From contig CAJUFB010000102.1 of the NCBI GenBank assembly GCA_910585805.1, positions 1-13,460 on the forward strand: a stretch of 13,460 nucleotides of DNA, in the 5' to 3' direction. How positions within the stretch are numbered: position 1 is the stretch's first letter; every line of letters starts with the position of its first letter. A program made the position numbers and the translations under genes. This stretch comes from an uncultured Acetatifactor sp. (GTDB lineage Bacteria > Bacillota > Clostridia > Lachnospirales > Lachnospiraceae). Below are positions 6,850-12,752 of the stretch, in pieces. The notes beneath the pieces were generated by a model. The model ran no database searches and had not been told where the DNA came from. It saw only the letters and a list, made by a program, of their open reading frames with translations.

Positions 6850-7632
6850 ATGAAAACAGGAGCACAGCTATACACCGTCAGGGCTTACACACAGACCGAA
6901 TCCGATTTTGCCCTGACCATCTCAAAAATTGCAAAAATCGGCTACAAAACCGTCCAGATTTCGGCCATCGGCAATATCCCTCCGGAGACTGTCCGGGAAA
7001 TCTGCGACAGAGAGGGTTTGGAGATCGTCCTGACCCACAGCAACCCGGACCGTATTCTCCACGACACAAAGGCATTGATCCGCGAGCATGATACCCTTGG
7101 CTGCAAATACATCGGCCTGGGCTGCATGCCCGAAAAATACCGCACAAAGGAATGGCTCCACCGCTTTATGCAGGACTTCAGGGAGCCTGCAAAGGAAATC
7201 GCCGCCGCAGGCAAACTGCTGATGTATCATAATCACAATCTGGAATTCGAAGCCTTTGAAGCAGAACAGCTGCCGGATGCGGCTCCCCGCAAACGGATCA
7301 TGGAGTATTTGCTGGAGGGCTTTGGGCCGGATGAACTGGGCATCACTTTGGATACCTACTGGGTCGCAGCCGCCGGGGCAGATGTATGCCAGTGGATTCA
7401 TCTGCTGAAGGACAGGATTCCCTGTGTCCATCTGAAAGATATGCAGGTGAAGGGAATGACCTCCTTCATGGCGCCCGTCATGGAAGGCAATCTGAATTTT
7501 CCCGGCATACTGAAAGCGCTGGAAGAAACCAGCTGCGAATATCTGCTGGTGGAACAGGATACCTGCCAGGGAAGCCCCTTTGACTGTCTGGAAACCAGCT
7601 ACCGGAACCTGAAAAATACCGGGTATTGTTAA
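6850..7632 (+). CDS. Sugar phosphate isomerase/epimerase-like TIM-barrel protein (AP_endonuc_2 fold)
   Basis: A 260-aa cytoplasmic TIM-barrel enzyme of the xylose-isomerase-like superfamily (PF01261), which includes inosose dehydratases and isomerases, epimerases, and 3-keto-glycoside/C-glycoside-cleaving enzymes. The metal-site pattern is visible: YHNHNLEFE (126-134), LDTYW (D168), VHLKDM (H194, K196, D197) and VEQD (E225). AGGAGG (6837-6842) lies 7 nt before the ATG. It is the first of four plus-strand genes divergent from the AraC regulator, next to two Gfo/Idh/MocA dehydrogenases. It therefore probably acts on a keto product of one of them, or supplies the substrate. The exact reaction cannot be assigned, and names such as iolE or iolI would be guesses. 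Confidence 0.9.
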   Translation: MKTGAQLYTVRAYTQTESDFALTISKIAKIGYKTVQISAIGNIPPETVREICDREGLEIVLTHSNPDRILHDTKALIREHDTLGCKYIGLGCMPEKYRTKEWLHRFMQDFREPAKEIAAAGKLLMYHNHNLEFEAFEAEQLPDAAPRKRIMEYLLEGFGPDELGITLDTYWVAAAGADVCQWIHLLKDRIPCVHLKDMQVKGMTSFMAPVMEGNLNFPGILKALEETSCEYLLVEQDTCQGSPFDCLETSYRNLKNTGYC

Positions 7633-7691
7633 GGGATTGACCCTGATTCTCTACATTACATGGAATAGAAGGAACACTATCACCATTATGT

Positions 7692-7747
7692 CAATCTGTC
7701 TCTGCGGTGCCTCTGCCTCGGGCAGACACTGCCACAGACAGCCATTG
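7692..7747 (+). repeat. Long imperfect stem-loop between the first TIM-barrel gene and the first dehydrogenase gene
   Basis: The tip is a perfect TCTGCC-TCG-GGCAGA hairpin. Below it GTG/CAC, TGTCT (7697-7701) with AGACA (7736-7740), and CAAT/ATTG continue the stem with small bulges and one mismatch. There is no U-tract, so it is not an obvious terminator. It may stabilise or insulate the mRNA between the two genes (155-bp gap). Confidence 0.4.
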
Positions 7748-7787
7748 CCATGACTGAAAAACTTCATACATATAAAAGGAGCCGACT

Positions 7788-8960
7788 ATGAAACAAGTAA
7801 AACTGGGCATCATCGGAATCGGGAACATGGGAAGCGGCCACTGCGGCAATATTCTGAACGGCCTTACTCCTGAAATCGCTTTAACTGCGGTGGCCGACCT
7901 TCGGGAAAGCAGGCGCGACTGGGCAAAAACAGCGCTTCCCCGCACTGCCGCAATCTTCAACGACGGAGACAGCCTGATCGCCTCCGGGCTGTGCGATGCC
8001 GTACTGATTGCCACCCCCCATTATGACCATCCCCGCCTGGCCATGCTGGCAATGGAACATGGCCTGCATGTCATGTGCGAAAAGCCTGCCGGCGTCTATA
8101 CGAAACAGGTTCGCGAAATGAACGAAGCCGCCGAAAAATCAGGGCTTGTCTTCGGCATGATGTTCAACCAACGCACCAACTGCATTTACCGAAAAATGCA
8201 CGAGATTGTCCAAAGCAGGGAATACGGCGAAATGAAGCGCATGAGCTGGCTGATTACGGACTGGTACCGCAGCCAGGCTTACTACAACTCCGGCGGCTGG
8301 CGAGCCACCTGGGACGGAGAAGGCGGCGGCGTTCTTCTGAATCAGTGCCCTCACAATCTGGATCTGCTGCAGTGGATCTGCGGAATGCCCTCCCGGGTAC
8401 GCGCCTTCTGCCATAACGGAAAATGGCACGATATCGAGGTGGAGGATGATGTGACGGCATATCTGGAATTCCCCAATGGCGCAACCGGCGTATTTGTCAC
8501 CACCACCGCCGATGCTCCCGGCACCAACCGCCTGGAAATCACGCTGGAAAAGGCGAAACTGGTAGCCGAAAATGATAAACTCACCCTGTACGAACTGGAA
8601 ATCAGCGAGCGGGAATACTGTTTCCAGACCACGGAGGGCTTCCAGAAGCCGCCCTGCCATGAAAAAGAAGTCGTTCTGGACGGCGCGAATCCGCAGCATG
8701 TAGGCGTATTGAATGCCTTTGCAGGCGCAGTTCTGCGCGGAGAACCGCTTGTGGCAGACGGTGCGGAAGGCATCCATGGACTTGAGCTGTCCAATGCCAT
8801 GCATCTGTCCTCCTGGCTGGAAAAACCGGTGGAATTTCCCATTGACGAAGACCTTTTCCTGGAAAAGCTGAATGCTCTGCGCGCTTCTTCCGTAAAAAAA
8901 GAGGCGGTTCAGGAAATCACCTTCGATACAGCGAACAGCTATGGAAGCCAGGTCCGTTAG
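7788..8960 (+). CDS. Gfo/Idh/MocA family NAD(P)-dependent oxidoreductase (first copy)
   Basis: A 390-aa cytoplasmic dehydrogenase. The Rossmann domain starts with GIIGIGNMG (7-15), and the family's catalytic lysine motif is CEKPAG (97-102, K99). The C-terminal alpha/beta domain carries EGGGVLLNQCPHNLDLLQW, with H189 and D192 as likely catalytic residues. Members oxidise or reduce hydroxyls of sugars, inositols, amino sugars and glycosides; the subgroup with LNQ-x-x-H-x-LDLLQ is common in gut Firmicutes. The ATG is preceded by AAAGGAG (7775-7781) with a 6-nt spacer. It follows the TIM-barrel gene by 155 bp and is probably expressed with it. It differs clearly from the second dehydrogenase (longer, different C-terminus), so the pair is not a recent duplication. 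The substrate is unknown. Confidence 0.93.
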   Translation: MKQVKLGIIGIGNMGSGHCGNILNGLTPEIALTAVADLRESRRDWAKTALPRTAAIFNDGDSLIASGLCDAVLIATPHYDHPRLAMLAMEHGLHVMCEKPAGVYTKQVREMNEAAEKSGLVFGMMFNQRTNCIYRKMHEIVQSREYGEMKRMSWLITDWYRSQAYYNSGGWRATWDGEGGGVLLNQCPHNLDLLQWICGMPSRVRAFCHNGKWHDIEVEDDVTAYLEFPNGATGVFVTTTADAPGTNRLEITLEKAKLVAENDKLTLYELEISEREYCFQTTEGFQKPPCHEKEVVLDGANPQHVGVLNAFAGAVLRGEPLVADGAEGIHGLELSNAMHLSSWLEKPVEFPIDEDLFLEKLNALRASSVKKEAVQEITFDTANSYGSQVR

Positions 8961-8965
8961 GAATG

Positions 8966-9011
8966 CCGTACTGTTGTAACCATGAATACAACAATCCGCT
9001 CAGGAGTACGG
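8966..9011 (+). repeat. Nested inverted repeat A downstream of the first dehydrogenase gene
   Basis: Outer arms CCGTACT (8966-8972) and AGTACGG (9005-9011) are perfectly complementary. Inside, TGTTGTA (8972-8978) and TACAACA (8987-8993) pair around an 8-nt loop. The two stems share one base. It starts 5 nt after the stop codon and has no U-tract. It is a 3'-end structure or a processing element candidate. Confidence 0.4.
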
Positions 9012-9020
9012 AAAACACCC

Positions 9021-9093
9021 GGGCACCGGCCATATCCGAGCCTTATAAGCAAATCGGCTCATAACGGAGACCGCAAAGCATTCACCGGTGCCC
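9021..9093 (+). repeat. Long-range stem B with internal hairpins (structured RNA candidate)
   Basis: Perfect 9-bp arms GGGCACCGG (9021-9029) and CCGGTGCCC (9085-9093) close a 55-nt interior. The interior holds a second stem GAGCC/GGCTC (9038-9042 with 9056-9060) and a minor CGG-AGA-CCG stem (9065-9073), giving a possible three-way junction. No U-tract follows. It matches no riboswitch class that I recognise. With repeat A it fills most of the spacer before the second dehydrogenase. Confidence 0.4.
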
Positions 9094-9110
9094 CCATGAA
9101 ACATAAATCT

Positions 9111-9216
9111 AATGGTGTTAATCAATAACTGTGTTGGTCATAGTGTTTTAGTGATATCAGGATACCAAGTTTGCGGCGCTTCCGAACTGCACCAATATAT
9201 ATTGACTAACACCAAT
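9111..9216. promoter_or_regulatory. Cluster of GTGTTRRTCA operator-like sites upstream of the second dehydrogenase
   Basis: GTGTTAATCA (9115-9124, plus), GTGTTGGTCA (9131-9140, plus) and GTGTTAGTCA (9203-9212, minus) are three close copies of one decamer. The two outer copies extend to 16-nt near-identical inverted arms (14 of 16). CACCAAT also recurs at 9190-9196 and 9210-9216. An A/T-rich TATATATT core (9196-9203) between them may be a -10 region, but no well-spaced -35 was found. Probably a regulator binding region controlling the last two genes. Confidence 0.4.
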
Positions 9217-9245
9217 CGAATGAAATCAGGAAAGGAAAATGCAAT

Positions 9246-10253
9246 ATGAAATCCGCAATTGCAGGCTGTGGAAGCATTGCGCAGCTTCACGGCCGGGTCC
9301 TGACAAACTGGATAGACACCGCTCTTGTGGGGGCTGCAGACATTGATGCACAGAAAGCAAAGACATATGCCGAAATCTGGCATACAAATGCCTACACCTC
9401 CCTGGAGGATATGCTTCACCGGGAAAAACCGGATGTCCTCCACATCTGTACGCCCCATTACCTGCATGTGCCCATGGCGGAATATGCTCTGGCACAGGGT
9501 ATCCATGTCTTTATGGAAAAACCCCCCGTCATCTCCCTGGAGCAGCTTCACAGCCTGGAGAATGCAGTCAAAAATTCCGATGCCAGGCTGGGCCTTTGCT
9601 ATCAGAACAGATACAATCCCAGTGTCCGGGAAGCCCGCAATATTCTCGCTTCCGGCAGGGCAGGAAAGATTCTGGGTGCCCGCGGTATCGTAACCTGGCA
9701 CAGAGATTCCGCTTACTACACGGACAGCACCTGGCGCGGCAGGCTTGCCACCGAGGGCGGCGGTGCCCTGATCAATCAGTCCGTTCACACCCTGGACCTG
9801 CTCCAGTATCTGTTGGGGCAGCCTTTGGCCGTGGAGGCTTCCACAGCCAATCATCACCTGAAGGGCATCATTGAGGTGGAAGACACCATGGAAGCATATA
9901 TCCAATTTGAAGGAGATATCAATGCCTCCTTTTACGCCACCACCGCTTATTGCACCGATGTGCCGCCTCTGATTGAAATTGCCTGCGAACACATGAAGAT
10001 TCGGATTGAAGATCTGGAGCTTACCCTCTTTTACCCGGACGGTCACCAGGAAAAACCGGTGCTGGAGCACAAGGAAGCCCTGGGGAAAAGCTACTGGGGC
10101 ACAGGGCATCGGGACTGCATCTCCGATTTTTACCGTACACTGCAGACCGGTGAAGCGTTTCCGCTGAATCTGCCTGCCATGGATGCCAGTATCCGGCTGA
10201 TGCTGGGAGTTTATGAATCCGCCGAGAGCGGGCGGGTAGTACGGTTAGAATGA
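9246..10253 (+). CDS. Gfo/Idh/MocA family NAD(P)-dependent oxidoreductase (second copy)
   Basis: A 335-aa cytoplasmic dehydrogenase of the usual family length. It shows the Rossmann motif AGCGSIA (6-12), the lysine motif MEKPP (90-94, K92) and EGGGALINQSVHTLDLLQY, with H181 and D184 as probable catalytic residues. The C-terminal half forms the open beta-sheet substrate domain. The start is MKSAIAG; AGGAAAGG lies about 10 nt upstream, so the spacing is rather long. It is separated from the first dehydrogenase by 285 bp containing two stem-loops and repeated operator-like sites, so it may have a separate promoter. Two distinct dehydrogenases in one module suggest either oxidation and re-reduction at different carbons, or two related substrates. 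The reaction cannot be assigned. Confidence 0.93.
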   Translation: MKSAIAGCGSIAQLHGRVLTNWIDTALVGAADIDAQKAKTYAEIWHTNAYTSLEDMLHREKPDVLHICTPHYLHVPMAEYALAQGIHVFMEKPPVISLEQLHSLENAVKNSDARLGLCYQNRYNPSVREARNILASGRAGKILGARGIVTWHRDSAYYTDSTWRGRLATEGGGALINQSVHTLDLLQYLLGQPLAVEASTANHHLKGIIEVEDTMEAYIQFEGDINASFYATTAYCTDVPPLIEIACEHMKIRIEDLELTLFYPDGHQEKPVLEHKEALGKSYWGTGHRDCISDFYRTLQTGEAFPLNLPAMDASIRLMLGVYESAESGRVVRLE

Positions 10254-10258
10254 ACGCC

Positions 10259-10279
10259 CCCCGCAGCAAAGCTGCGGGG
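10259..10279 (+). terminator. Perfect GC-rich hairpin after the second dehydrogenase gene
   Basis: CCCCGCAGC (10259-10267) pairs perfectly with GCTGCGGGG (10271-10279) around AAA, 5 nt after the stop codon. The stem is very stable, but the downstream sequence (AATTAGACCC) has no T-run. It is thus an imperfect terminator, an mRNA-end protector or a palindromic repeat element. Confidence 0.4.
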
Positions 10280-10373
10280 AATTAGACCCTGAGAGATTAA
10301 AATGCCGTCCGTACCTGAAGGAACTCAGGCTATCGGAACTTCCCTTCCCGGCACTCCTCTCGTCAGGTTCCCT

Positions 10374-10390
10374 CCCCTGTAAAGCAGGGG
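10374..10390 (+). terminator. Second CCCC-type hairpin followed by a short T-run
   Basis: CCCCTGT (10374-10380) and GCAGGGG (10384-10390) pair around AAA with one T-G wobble. The sequence CAATGTTTTAA follows, so this is the better intrinsic terminator candidate of the two in this gap. Confidence 0.35.
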
Positions 10391-10530
10391 CAATGTTTTA
10401 ATGCCGGCTTTCTTATACTTGTGAGCATATGAGCATATTCTTTTGTCGTTTTCTTTACCACATCGCAAACATGCCCGCGAGTTATAAAAAAACAGACAAC
10501 TATTTCCGCTTTTACGTTAACCAAAACATA

Positions 10531-10553
10531 TGTCAGGTATCCGAAACCTGACA
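10531..10553. promoter_or_regulatory. Perfect 8-bp inverted repeat upstream of the second TIM-barrel gene
   Basis: TGTCAGGT (10531-10538) and ACCTGACA (10546-10553) are separated by 7 nt, ending 43 nt before the start codon and just before CATAAT. The spacing suits a dimeric repressor or GntR/TetR-like protein site. It could also fold as an RNA stem in a leader. Confidence 0.45.
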
Positions 10554-10586
10554 GGCATAATGTGCCGTCTTCCATGGCGGCGAAAT

Positions 10587-10590
10587 GGAG
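10587..10590 (+). promoter_or_regulatory. Ribosome binding site deciding the second TIM-barrel gene start
   Basis: GGAG with a 6-nt spacer to the ATG at 10597. The ATG at 10585, four codons upstream, overlaps this site and lacks its own, so the later start is preferred. Confidence 0.6.
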
Positions 10591-10596
10591 ATTATT

Positions 10597-11457
10597 ATGA
10601 GCGAAATGAAAAACAGACTGACACGTTCTTCCATCACCTGCTTTGCCGATGAAATCGCAGATTCCCTGGACCGGCAGATTGAAGTACTGCAGGAGCTCGG
10701 CATCAAATGGATTGAGCTGCGCAGTGCCGACGGAATCAATGTATCGGCATTTACACCGGAGTATGCCCGCACCGTTAAGCAGAAACTGGACGCGGCAGGC
10801 ATCCGTGTGTCCGCAATCGGCTCTCCCATCGGCAAAATCAACCTGGCAGATGACTTCCAACCCCATATGGAAAAGTTGACAACAGTTGAACGCCTTGCCG
10901 ATATTTTTGAGACACCTTACATCAGAATGTTCAGTTTCTACCTTCCCGAAAACAGGACTCCCGAAAACTGCCGCGATGAGGTTCTGACGCGGATGGAGCA
11001 GATGGTGACGGAAGCCGAAAAAAACCGACTGGTTCTTCTGCATGAAAACGAAAAGGCAATCTATGGCGACACTGCCCCGCGCTGCCTTGACCTGATGAAA
11101 CAGTTTGCCGGAGAGCATTTCCGGTGCACCTTCGATTTTGCCAACTTTATCGAGTGCGGCCAGGACACACTGGAAGCTTATCATATGCTGCAGCCATACA
11201 TCGCTTATGTGCATATCAAGGACGCTGTCCGTGAGACAAAGGAAATCGTTCCCGCCGGGCAGGGAGACGGAAAGCTTTCCGAGATTTTCACGCTTCTGGA
11301 CCGGTCCGGCTATGACGGCTTCTTAAGCCTGGAGCCGCATCTTGCCAACTTCAGCGGTCTGAACAGCCTGGAGAAAGATGCCGTCGTCAGAACAGAAAAC
11401 AACACGGAAAAAGCTTTCCTGATTGCATACCGCGCTTTGATGCAGCTGCTTTCCTGA
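10597..11457 (+). CDS. Sugar phosphate isomerase/epimerase-like TIM-barrel protein (second copy)
   Basis: A 286-aa cytoplasmic enzyme of the xylose-isomerase-like TIM-barrel superfamily (PF01261). The four metal ligands expected for the family are visible: E150 in LLHENEKAIYG, D180 in CTFDFANF, H206 in YVHIKDA and E246 in SLEPHL. An N-terminal barrel strand (GIKWIELRS) and the GQGDG loop before the last strands also fit. It shows only superfamily-level resemblance to the first TIM-barrel protein, so the two probably catalyse different steps. It lies 343 bp behind the second dehydrogenase, with an inverted repeat directly upstream, so separate control is possible. Likely reactions are isomerisation, epimerisation, dehydration or eliminative cleavage of a keto-sugar; the choice is not supported by sequence alone. 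Confidence 0.9.
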   Translation: MSEMKNRLTRSSITCFADEIADSLDRQIEVLQELGIKWIELRSADGINVSAFTPEYARTVKQKLDAAGIRVSAIGSPIGKINLADDFQPHMEKLTTVERLADIFETPYIRMFSFYLPENRTPENCRDEVLTRMEQMVTEAEKNRLVLLHENEKAIYGDTAPRCLDLMKQFAGEHFRCTFDFANFIECGQDTLEAYHMLQPYIAYVHIKDAVRETKEIVPAGQGDGKLSEIFTLLDRSGYDGFLSLEPHLANFSGLNSLEKDAVVRTENNTEKAFLIAYRALMQLLS

Positions 11458-11507
11458 TGCTGCCTGTACTGCCTGCTTCAAATTATTTCCTTTGGATTAC
11501 GGGGTTC

Positions 11508-11531
11508 GCAAAACGGTTCCTGTAATTTTGC
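11508..11531 (+). terminator. Weak terminator candidate after the second TIM-barrel gene
   Basis: GCAAAA (11508-11513) and TTTTGC (11526-11531) pair over 6 bp with a 12-nt loop. A pyrimidine-rich stretch with several T follows. The stem is weak. Confidence 0.25.
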
Positions 11532-11577
11532 AGACGCTTTCTTACTTTCAACGCCGTCATCGCGTGACGTTCAAACA

Positions 11578-11621
11578 GGAACTGCCGGGAGAATATGCCG
11601 GATTTTATTCCCGACAGTTCC
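11578..11621. terminator. Strong inverted repeat between convergent genes
   Basis: GGAACTGCCGGGA (11578-11590) and TCCCGACAGTTCC (11609-11621) pair at 12 of 13 positions around an 18-nt loop. They lie between the plus-strand sugar module and the minus-strand DUF6440-like gene, 14 nt past the latter's stop. This position suits a bidirectional transcription end, but there is no U-tract on either strand. A smaller CGTCA-TCGCG-TGACG stem (11554-11568) lies beside it. Confidence 0.4.
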
Positions 11622-11634
11622 GATAAGCCGGTAT

Positions 11635-11796
11635 TTACGGCGTTACTATGGGCTTTCCCTCCTTATCCAGCAACGGTGTAAAGCCTGATGCATTCCCGTC
11701 CCTGTGAAACAGATAATTGACACCGGTCTTGGTGTCCACCCAGATTTCGGTTACAACGACAGCGCCCTGACTGTAAACCTTTTTAAAGCGTTCCAT
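11635..11796 (-). CDS. Small DUF6440-like protein, 53 aa
   Basis: A 53-aa soluble protein without signal peptide or membrane segment. The core TEIWVDTKTGVNYLF, followed by GFTPLLDKEGKPIV, matches what I recall of the DUF6440 family, short Firmicutes proteins of unknown function, often encoded alone or near phage or secretion loci. The frame opens 30 codons further up (11886), but AGGAGGG (11803-11809) with a 6-nt spacer clearly marks the ATG at 11796, and the extra residues have no family resemblance. A GATAAG/CTTATC inverted repeat (11852-11871) lies upstream and may be regulatory. No clear promoter was found, and expression from the DUF2812 transcript 166 bp upstream is possible. The function is unknown. 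Confidence 0.8.
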   Translation of the reverse strand: MERFKKVYSQGAVVVTEIWVDTKTGVNYLFHRDGNASGFTPLLDKEGKPIVTP

Positions 11797-11802
11797 AAGT
11801 AT

Positions 11803-11809
11803 CCCTCCT
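11803..11809 (-). promoter_or_regulatory. Ribosome binding site deciding the DUF6440-like start
   Basis: AGGAGGG on the minus strand, 6 nt before the ATG at 11796. It is a near-perfect Shine-Dalgarno that makes the short 53-aa reading the likely one. Confidence 0.8.
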
Positions 11810-11920
11810 GTCAATTTGTATATTCGGTGATTGAATCCTGCACACAAACCAGATAAGCGGCATGACTTATCCGAAAACATTTGCAACCGGCGGGCATGCC
11901 TGCCTCAGAAACTATCGGAA

Positions 11921-11949
11921 AATAACTGCTGCAACTTGTAGCTGTTATT
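11921..11949 (-). terminator. Terminator candidate after the DUF2812 gene
   Basis: On the minus strand AATAACAGCT and AGCAGTTATT pair (6 bp, one A-A mismatch, 3 bp) around a 9-nt loop, and TTCC continues the T-rich end. It begins 14 nt after the DUF2812 stop. The stem is A/T-rich, so efficiency would be modest, allowing some read-through into the small gene. Confidence 0.4.
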
Positions 11950-11962
11950 TGTAGACACTTCA

Positions 11963-12688
11963 TTACCCCCGCCGCCACAATGTGAAAATACAGCCTGCTG
12001 TCATGAGAACGATTGCCACCGTCTGCAAAAAGCCTTTCAGAAACCCGGCCCAAAACGCCATCTGCCCATCTGCGCCTATCTCCGGAATCATCAACGCCAC
12101 CCCGTTCAAAAGGAATCCTGCTGCAAGGTAACCTGAGATCTTTCTCGTCCTCCCCGACTGTATTTCTTCCCGGTCAGTTCCAATCCTTCCCTTCAGTTCT
12201 GTCAGAATGCCGTTGACACGCATCAGCTCCTTCAGCATTGCAACCAATATGGCCCCCAGGATAAAGACAAATGCCCATGCTGTGGAAACCCCGCTTACCG
12301 CCCCGAAAATCTCCATAAACAGGCATGCGATTTCCAGAACTGCTCCCACCTTCAGCATCTTCTTTATCCTGGCGTAATGCTCAATGTTGGATTCCACATC
12401 CGTATAGAGTTCAAACGCTCCTTCGCTGGCCTTTTTCCGCAATATCACCCAGGGTCCCCACAGGCTGACAATCTCCACATCCATATCCTTCATGAATTCT
12501 CTGTAATCATTACTGACCCGGAACAATCCCTCCGTGATGTCAATCTGATAAATATACTCCCCGGGCTCACATTTGTCAAAATGATAGAAACCCGCAAAAA
12601 ATCCGGTCATGGCATAGCCCTTTTGAGACATCTCATTTAAAAATGCCGTCTCCTTATCCTTATCAAAATACAGATGAAATTTCGTCAT
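11963..12688 (-). CDS. DUF2812 domain membrane protein
   Basis: A 241-aa protein. Residues 1 to about 105 form the DUF2812 domain (start MTKFHLYFDKDKETAFLNEM, then GYAMTGFF, EPGEYIYQID and a WGPWVILRKK end). This is a soluble domain of unknown function regularly encoded next to PadR-type regulators. Four hydrophobic segments follow, at about 112-131, 136-152, 184-201 and 210-236, separated by a charged stretch (LKGRIGTDREEIQSGRTRK), and the protein ends in WRRG. AGGAGG (12693-12698) 4 nt before the ATG at 12688 decides the start. The frame is open up to 12760, where an ATG overlaps the PadR gene end by 8 nt but lacks a good site. It is probably co-transcribed with the PadR gene. The function is unknown; an envelope-stress or drug-response role is only a guess. 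Confidence 0.88.
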   Translation of the reverse strand: MTKFHLYFDKDKETAFLNEMSQKGYAMTGFFAGFYHFDKCEPGEYIYQIDITEGLFRVSNDYREFMKDMDVEIVSLWGPWVILRKKASEGAFELYTDVESNIEHYARIKKMLKVGAVLEIACLFMEIFGAVSGVSTAWAFVFILGAILVAMLKELMRVNGILTELKGRIGTDREEIQSGRTRKISGYLAAGFLLNGVALMIPEIGADGQMAFWAGFLKGFLQTVAIVLMTAGCIFTLWRRG

Positions 12689-12692
12689 TTTT

Positions 12693-12698
12693 CCTCCT
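12693..12698 (-). promoter_or_regulatory. Ribosome binding site deciding the DUF2812 gene start
   Basis: AGGAGG on the minus strand, 4 nt before the ATG at 12688. It lies next to a short imperfect duplication in the gap after the PadR gene. Confidence 0.75.
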
Positions 12699-12740
12699 GT
12701 TTTAAGTTCCGCATGTCCACTGCTGTTTTTTAGTTCCGCA
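12697..12740 (-). repeat. Imperfect short direct repeat between the PadR and DUF2812 genes
   Basis: Read on the minus strand, TGCGGAACTAAAAAACAG (12723-12740) recurs as TGCGGAACTTAAAACAG (12697-12713), about 27 bp apart. The copies differ only in the A/T run. The second copy runs into the DUF2812 ribosome binding site. It looks like a small local duplication. Confidence 0.55.
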
Positions 12741-12752
12741 GGTCCCCCCATA

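Larger units (their letters stand above)
10254..10596. other. 343-bp intergenic region before the second TIM-barrel gene
   Basis: It holds two CCCC-type hairpins (10259-10279 and 10374-10390), weak arm pairs between them (TGCCG/CGGCA, CCTGA/TCAGG), a tandem GAGCATAT duplication (10423-10438), and an inverted repeat close to the next gene (10531-10553). TATAAA (10483-10488) and CATAAT (10556-10561) are possible -10 boxes, but neither has a -35 at the proper distance. No coding sequence was found. Confidence 0.5.

Noticed and set aside
6738..7091. Plus-strand 117-codon frame overlapping the first TIM-barrel start
   Set aside because: It overlaps a well-supported gene in another frame and becomes Arg/His/Gln-rich there. 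Its initiation region has no Shine-Dalgarno.
7771..7776. TATAAA just before the first dehydrogenase as a promoter
   Set aside because: It merges with the AAAGGAG ribosome binding site, 12 nt from the ATG, and there is no -35 at suitable distance.
9138..10109. Minus-strand open frame of 323 codons opposite the second dehydrogenase
   Set aside because: The true dehydrogenase on the plus strand carries all family motifs. The antisense frame is Gly/Cys/His-rich without recognisable domains.
10423..10438. Tandem GAGCATAT as the start of a CRISPR-like or tandem repeat array
   Set aside because: Only two abutting 8-nt copies, with no spacers and no further units.
10363..11214. Minus-strand open frame of 283 codons opposite the second TIM-barrel gene
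   Set aside because: Antisense to a gene with intact metal-binding motifs, with no credible start site.
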